Source of the DNA: Mytilus edulis
Taxonomy: Eukaryota > Mollusca > Bivalvia > Mytilida > Mytilidae
DNA: 64,000 nucleotides
NCBI RefSeq assembly: GCF_963676685.1
Contig: NC_092354.1
Span: 69,862,178-69,926,177 of the forward strand
Reading direction: 5' to 3'
The notes below the pieces were generated by a model that was given only the letters and a program-made list of their open reading frames with translations, was not told where the DNA came from and ran no database searches. A program made the translations under genes and the position numbers. Shown one piece after another: positions 60,301 through 64,000 of this stretch (the stretch's first letter is position 1; the number at the start of each line of letters is the position of its first letter).

Positions 60301-61067
60301 CTGCTATATAGAGGAAAGGGGCGGAGCTCATGTTAATTTAAAAGACTCAGAACTATTTTGAGAGATTTTATTGATTTGTAAAACGACAAATGTGAAGCAA
60401 TTTAAGCAAGAACAAGTTTAATTGCCAATTGTATTTACAAGATAACAAACAAAAAACATATATGTAACTGCAACAAACAACGACCACTGAATTACAGGCA
60501 CATACACAATTTTGTGTGATTAAACATGTTAGCAGGATCCCAACCCTCCCTCTAACCAGGGGGCAGTGGTGTAATTAAAGGTACAACATAAGAACAAACA
60601 ATACAAACCAGTTGAAAAGGCTTGACTCATCAGATTGATGCAAATAGAAATACATCTAATAAAAACACAGAGTGGACATGGCCGGGTACTTGTACATCCC
60701 AAAGACAAAAGAAATAGAGCTAAAAGTACTCACAATTACTGACCGCTAGAAAATTGTCAATAACAACTAATAAAAAATCATGTTTATAAGACTAAATTAT
60801 TGATTAAACTTTAACATTTTTAACTCTGATGGTTAATTGCTACACTTTACTGTTTTAGGTTGTACGGGTCATGTCAACGACTACACTGGTATTTGGGTAA
60901 CAGCCACCAGTACCTACAGAGAAGAGGGAATTATAAGGGGATTATATAAAGGACTTAGTATGAACTGGATCAAAGGACCTATAGCTGTGGGAGTTAGCTT
61001 TACAACATTTGATATTACATTGCAATGGCTACGAGCACAAACAATTTTCCACATAGATGAAGAATAA
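45397..61067 (+). CDS. SLC25A42: Mitochondrial carrier, SLC25A42-like (CoA/adenine nucleotide transporter), 7 exons, 344 aa
   Basis: Exons: 45397-45534, 46914-47022, 47743-47929, 58735-58851, 59009-59160, 59622-59744 and 60859-61067. All introns are GT..AG and phases agree; the total is 1035 bases including the stop. Three carrier repeats are clear from their signatures: PLDRTK (residues 73-78), PLDLVR (169-174) and PLDIVR (264-269). Each is followed by EG...RG/KG motifs ([33 protein letters not shown]). Strings such as [15 protein letters not shown] and [16 protein letters not shown] mark it as SLC25A42, which moves CoA and adenine nucleotides across the inner mitochondrial membrane. Human SLC25A42 is about 318 aa; the extra length is at the N-terminus. 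The ATG is fixed by TGA directly before it in frame. Intron 3 is 10.8 kb and full of repeats. Confidence 0.92.
45684..46459. mobile_element. MITE in SLC25A42 intron 1, ends gtcaggggactta / taagtcccctgac
   Basis: The left end gtcaggggacttacttaaac is mirrored by cagtaagtcccctgac at the right. Near-identical 8-bp flanks (cataaaca on the left, cataaata on the right) suggest a target duplication with one change. Both arms repeat aagtgattt / aaatcactt motifs. The core is non-coding. Confidence 0.65.
48215..50840. repeat. Region with clustered palindromes and a duplicated block, SLC25A42 intron 3
   Basis: Left cluster 48215-48325: gtcggagccactccgac, cctcccaaaatgttgggagg and gggagtaatctctccc are short palindromes. 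Right cluster 50762-50840: ggtgttgggagag, aggagtgaaatcc and actcggtgtgattccgag are similar in style. Between them a block is repeated directly (48721-48845 and 49048-49148, sharing attcaccattc and acggcatttt). This may be another foldback-like element, but its ends are not defined. Confidence 0.3.
52947..53447 (-). mobile_element. tRNA-derived SINE, ~500 bp, with (ATAC)n tail
   Basis: Read on the minus strand it starts with a tRNA-like head (53447-53372), continues through a GC-richer body of about 400 bases, and ends in a (atac)n run at 52947-52972. The body is much richer in GC than its surroundings. The 72-, 75- and 80-codon ORFs inside on both strands are rejected as genes. Confidence 0.65.
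53372..53447 (-). tRNA. tRNA-like SINE head (pseudo-tRNA)
   Basis: On the minus strand the A-box-like part is tggtcaagtggttaagaccg and the B-box is ggtcccgagttcgattctc, spaced as in a type I/II tRNA with a possible pol III internal promoter. It runs straight into the SINE body without a terminator, so it is a SINE promoter rather than a working tRNA gene. Confidence 0.55.
53630..54776 (+). ncRNA. Candidate two-exon non-coding RNA inside SLC25A42 intron 3
   Basis: A possible first exon (about 53630-53717) ends at a good donor, ctatcag|gtaaaa. A possible second exon starts after tttttttcag at 54354 and runs to an AATAAA near 54754. The second exon is less AT-rich than its flanks and has no long ORF. 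All evidence is splice-site and composition only; it could also be a processed repeat. Confidence 0.2.
54965..55095 (-). repeat. Reverse-oriented copy of the 14180-14560 family
   Basis: Contains gtgagccaaggctccgtgtt, gaaggccgtactttaaccta and gagagttgtctcattggcac. It is closely similar to 9430-9570. Confidence 0.55.
55431..57134. mobile_element. Large foldback element with 'gcgggg/cgcccc' arms, 1.7 kb
   Basis: The left arm (55431-55590) has acaagtcgccccactggcta, caaatcgccccacatgtgaa, atattactcctgccaacccg. The right arm (about 56800-57134) carries the inverted series: ggcaggagtaatatt, cacaagtagggcgatttgg, aagtggggcgagtt, ctaatggggcgatttgt. The match extends over roughly 150 bases. The right arm also holds a direct duplication of about 150 bases (the ggttaataatatatttatct block at about 56798 and 56948). 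A copy of the 'gcgaggtttggc' repeat sits inside. Confidence 0.7.
56240..56790 (+). repeat. Copy of the 'gcgaggtttggctagccac' family inside the foldback element
   Basis: Markers gtgcgaggtttggcatgcca, aaaccaggttcaacccacca, cctgtaccaagtcaggaaga and gaacagcggtatactactgt occur in order. The 151-codon ORF at 56248-56703 is made of this repeat and is not called as a gene. Confidence 0.7.
57520..57620 (+). repeat. Interspersed repeat fragment 'gaggga..gggacagtcaaact'
   Basis: Contains ataagggacagtcaaactca and gacaaggccatggctaaaaa, strings I recognise from abundant bivalve repeats. The ends are not defined. Confidence 0.35.
59860..60012 (+). repeat. Repeat fragment 'gaggcattatgttttcaggtc' in SLC25A42 intron 6
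   Basis: Reads ttatgccctatctagaggca, ctgtctgtctgtctgtcctg and gaaacttagtacacatgttc, a molluscan repeat pattern with a (ctgt)n core. Confidence 0.45.
60440..60570 (+). repeat. Right-end fragment of the 14180-14560 family
   Basis: Contains gcaacaaacaacgaccactg and aacatgttagcaggatccca, matching the right half of the 14180-14560 copy. It lies in SLC25A42 intron 6. Confidence 0.55.
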
Positions 61068-62020
61068 TTTGATAAATATTTTAGATAATATATGACTGCT
61101 GAAATGGTTCCTTTCCGCTTGACTTAACCAGAACAGAATTGACGGTGTAAACAGTGAACCATCTCTTATTATTTTTTGATTATTTGCTTGCCCTAATCAT
61201 TGCTAATGATGGATTTAAATTGACATATTCTTTGTCTTGAGTTACATTTAAAAGCAAAATATAGTGTATCGAGGGTTTCTCCACAAAGAATTATATATAG
61301 GGTCCTTATGTTGAGATTTATTTTGGGAAGAAAAGGGAATTATTGATAATGTTAAGAACCAGAAAAATATACATATCATTTTAGCATAAGTATTATTTGT
61401 AATCTATATACTAATGAACAAACAAGGATGATAAATATGGTTTGATAACTATAGTCTTTCATATATTGTTGAACAATTAATATGAAGTTCAAAAACCTTC
61501 AGTTTTGTTAAGGTATGAATATTCTTATAAAATCATCAGGGCAGAGCTCTAGAGTGTGTAGAGAAATCCTAAACACAAATAATTTTTTGTTTGAACTGTC
61601 AAAAATATAAATAAAAAAGGCATTATTGTAAACACATGTAAACAGAGCTTACTTTTTCTGATTTGTCTTCCCTTAGTACATTTTCCCTTAATTTTTCATG
61701 ATATTTTGATGATTTAATTTGACAATGTTATTACATGTATAATTTTCTGTTGACTCTTTAAAAAGAGTTATATCCCTTGATTTTTAAATGAAACCCTTAA
61801 ATTATTTATTAAAGTAGTAGCCATTGCACAATAATGATCGACAGTAGTTTAGATAATGCACTTGATATACCTCACTTTATAAACAATGCACAATTATTTT
61901 TTTTTCTCTGTTTTCATAATCAAAATTTAAGGACAAGCATCCTTTGGTTAGACGGCAGGGTGTATGAAAGTTTAGTTATTTGACAATCACAGTTATAGAA
62001 CAATAGTAAAAGCTATGAAA
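61068..62020 (+). other. 3' UTR and downstream flank of SLC25A42
   Basis: Follows the TAA at 61065-61067. The first candidate polyadenylation signal is AATAAA near 61611. No further coding sequence is seen. Confidence 0.4.
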
Positions 62021-62021
62021 T

Positions 62022-62281
62022 CGAGGTGGTACCAAGCTTGTTTAATTTTCATAAAATTTTTAAAAAATATTTACTTTGACCCTTTGACAAAATGAAAAAT
62101 TTCAAAAAACTTCAACCACACACTTTATCAGAAAAAATTCTTTGGATATATAGCAGAGTAACAAACTCAAATTATGATAATTGAGAAGCTTTTATAGTTC
62201 CTCAAATTAACAATAGAATGTGGTTAAAATGTTCAGCAGATTTTTACAGAGTTATCTCCCTGTAAGGTTATGTACCACCTT
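62022..62281. mobile_element. MITE, ends gaggtggtacc / gtaccacctt
   Basis: The left end cgaggtggtacc and the right end tatgtaccacctta are inverted copies about 260 bases apart. The inside is AT-rich and ends with gagttatctccctgtaa, a motif also seen at about 28403. Confidence 0.5.
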
Positions 62282-62524
62282 AACTTAATTTGCACAAGTA
62301 TTTTTTTCTCACAGACTGATATGATCTTTTGACTTTAAAATTTATGTTTGACTGTAAGTCTGCATTGTTATATTGCTAGATAGTAGACAATTTGTGGGTA
62401 GGTGTAAACCAAGGTACTAAAACTTATTACACCCATACTTCTACATGTTAAACAAATATTTACTTTTTGTAATTTGAACCTTTTCCAGAGCTGTTCAAAC
62501 ACATTTTTTTGTCTCAACACTTAA

Positions 62525-62640
62525 TAGTTGTTTTAAGCTGTGGTGAAGACCCAATGGTGACCTTCACCTGTTTTCTGCTCTTTGAACGGGTTGTTCTCAC
62601 TTTGTCACATTCCCAATTTCCTTTCTCAATTTTTGTAGAT
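62525..62640 (+). repeat. Diverged fragment of the 29590-30095 family
   Basis: Contains gaagacccaatggtgacctt, gggttgttctcactttgtca and tcccaatttcctttctcaat, in the same order as near 29990-30090. Confidence 0.5.
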
Positions 62641-63632
62641 CTATAAATAGAATTTAAACCAGTTCTAGAAAAAAAATGTAGCAACATAAATCTTGTTGAC
62701 TCATCATTTCATTGCATAATGTAGTTCTTGTAATTATCAAGTTATTCAACCCTTATTGTGTAAATCTTATTACTTAAAAACAGTTCAAATTAGATACTTA
62801 AATGCATTCATCTATTTTTATGAATATCTGCAGAAATTGTGTTCTCAAATAACCTGTGTTTGTTTTTGATGCATTTATCAGTATTTAAGCTCCGAAAGTC
62901 AAAACTTGTATGTATAGTTGTCTTTCTGTTGTACAGTAGTTTATTTGAAGCATTTTTTTGGTGGATGTAATGATTTTTACCTCAATATTTACTGATAATG
63001 AGTCTTGTTTTTTGTGCAAAATGATCATTATTTTTGTTTCTTGTCTTCCTTTTGATAAAGCTAACCATTACTTTAGGTATTATGCTCACTTAGAATTAGG
63101 TCATAACATTTTCAGAACTTTATATTGTCCCTTACCATTAAGATGTTTAAGGAGTTAAGGCCTAAATGCTATTTTTAGTATGTAAAATATTGAATTTCAA
63201 CGGTTAATATCATATCTGTATGGTTATGGATAATAACAATACATCTGAAAGCAAATATTCAAAAATAACACAGATGACAATTGCAAAGTAATTATTTTTT
63301 CATATATTTTTCAAGGTTCAACCTTCTGAAACCTGCACATTAAGAATTTTGAAGTTAAATCTCTTCATACTCCTGAGAAAAAATAAAATATTTTAGGGGT
63401 CTATAACTAAACCATCACATTTAAATTTTCTACCTACCAAATAACTTAAATAAGAAGTAACATTTCTGGAAAAATTAAACATTATTATAATGGAAAAAAA
63501 CCAAGATATCATATGACTTGACATCATGTACATGTATCATTTTCTTTAGATCTCATTAATTGTCTTTAGTTTTCATACCAATTTGATTAAAATATAGTTC
63601 CTGCGTCCACTCTTTGTTACAAGTATCTGACA
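62641..63632. other. Non-coding stretch, nothing recognised
   Basis: AT-rich sequence with only short ORFs and no recognisable repeat or exon. Confidence 0.35.
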
Positions 63633-63782
63633 CAGGGACGGATCCAGCCATTTTAAAAAGGGGGGTTCCTAACCCAGGACAAAGGGGGGGGGGTCCAATT
63701 ACATGTCCCCATTCAAATGCATTGATCGTCCAAAAAAAGGGGGGGTTCCAACCCCCGGAACCCCCCTCTGGATCCGCGCCTG
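63633..63782. mobile_element. MITE, 150 bp, ends cagggacggatccag / ctggatccgcgcctg
   Basis: Terminal inverted repeats cagggacggatccag and tctggatccgcgcctg are flanked by tgaca at 63628-63632 and 63783-63787. Inside are G-rich then C-rich runs (ggggggttcc...ggaacccccc) that extend the fold. The 64-codon ORF across it is an artefact. Confidence 0.7.
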
Positions 63783-64000
63783 TGACAACACTCTTTTCTA
63801 CTGTCTGAATTGTTAGTTATTACATCAGCCAATGATAAATCTGCCTATGAACTTTCTGAGACGGTATCATTAAAATGAAATCAGAGGGATTACAAAAGAT
63901 CTTTAGAGTAGAGGTAGAACAGAGCGTTGTCAGGTTCTTGCTGGTGTAGCATGGGCACATGATCTGTATTTAATCAGATTCATTGTTTTTATTCCCAATG

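Noticed and set aside
63614..63808. 64-codon ORF near the right end
   Set aside because: It reads through a 150-bp MITE with G- and C-runs.

Overview
This is AT-rich animal nuclear DNA: split genes with GT..AG introns and a very high density of interspersed repeats. Several repeat families (for example the one at 14180-14560) look like those I associate with mytilid bivalves, so a mussel-like mollusc is my best guess. That is recognition from memory, not a search. There are no bacterial-type operons and no CRISPR arrays.

Four protein-coding genes can be supported by joining exons whose phases agree. (1) At 3566-7153 (+) are the last four coding exons of a gene I do not recognise; it starts left of the window. 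(2) At 12114-15805 (-) is a two-exon, 314-residue seven-transmembrane receptor. (3) At 28699-42776 (-) is a five-exon, 147-residue calmodulin-like protein resembling CALML4. (4) At 45397-61067 (+) is a seven-exon, 344-residue mitochondrial carrier resembling SLC25A42. Genes 3 and 4 are divergent (head to head), with about 2.6 kb between their first coding exons.

The CALML4-like introns hold three non-LTR retrotransposons, all antisense to the gene. One is an L1/Tx1-like element with a single internal stop. One is a 5'-truncated CR1/Jockey-type copy. One is a complete single-ORF PHD-endonuclease-RT element ending next to a perfect 175-bp GAA array. Elsewhere there is a decayed Penelope-like element with its GIY-YIG domain before the RT (Naiad-type order), a tRNA-derived SINE, a probable solo LTR, and several non-autonomous DNA elements. 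Two of those have exact 8-bp target duplications, and several have terminal inverted repeats built from short tandem motifs.

The most unusual structure lies immediately upstream of the SLC25A42-like start codon. A 45-bp tandem repeat carries ten extra copies of the 3' splice site plus the first bases of the exon, most with the ATG. The rest of the window (1-3565, 15806-21860, most of 61068-64000) is repeat-littered non-coding DNA.
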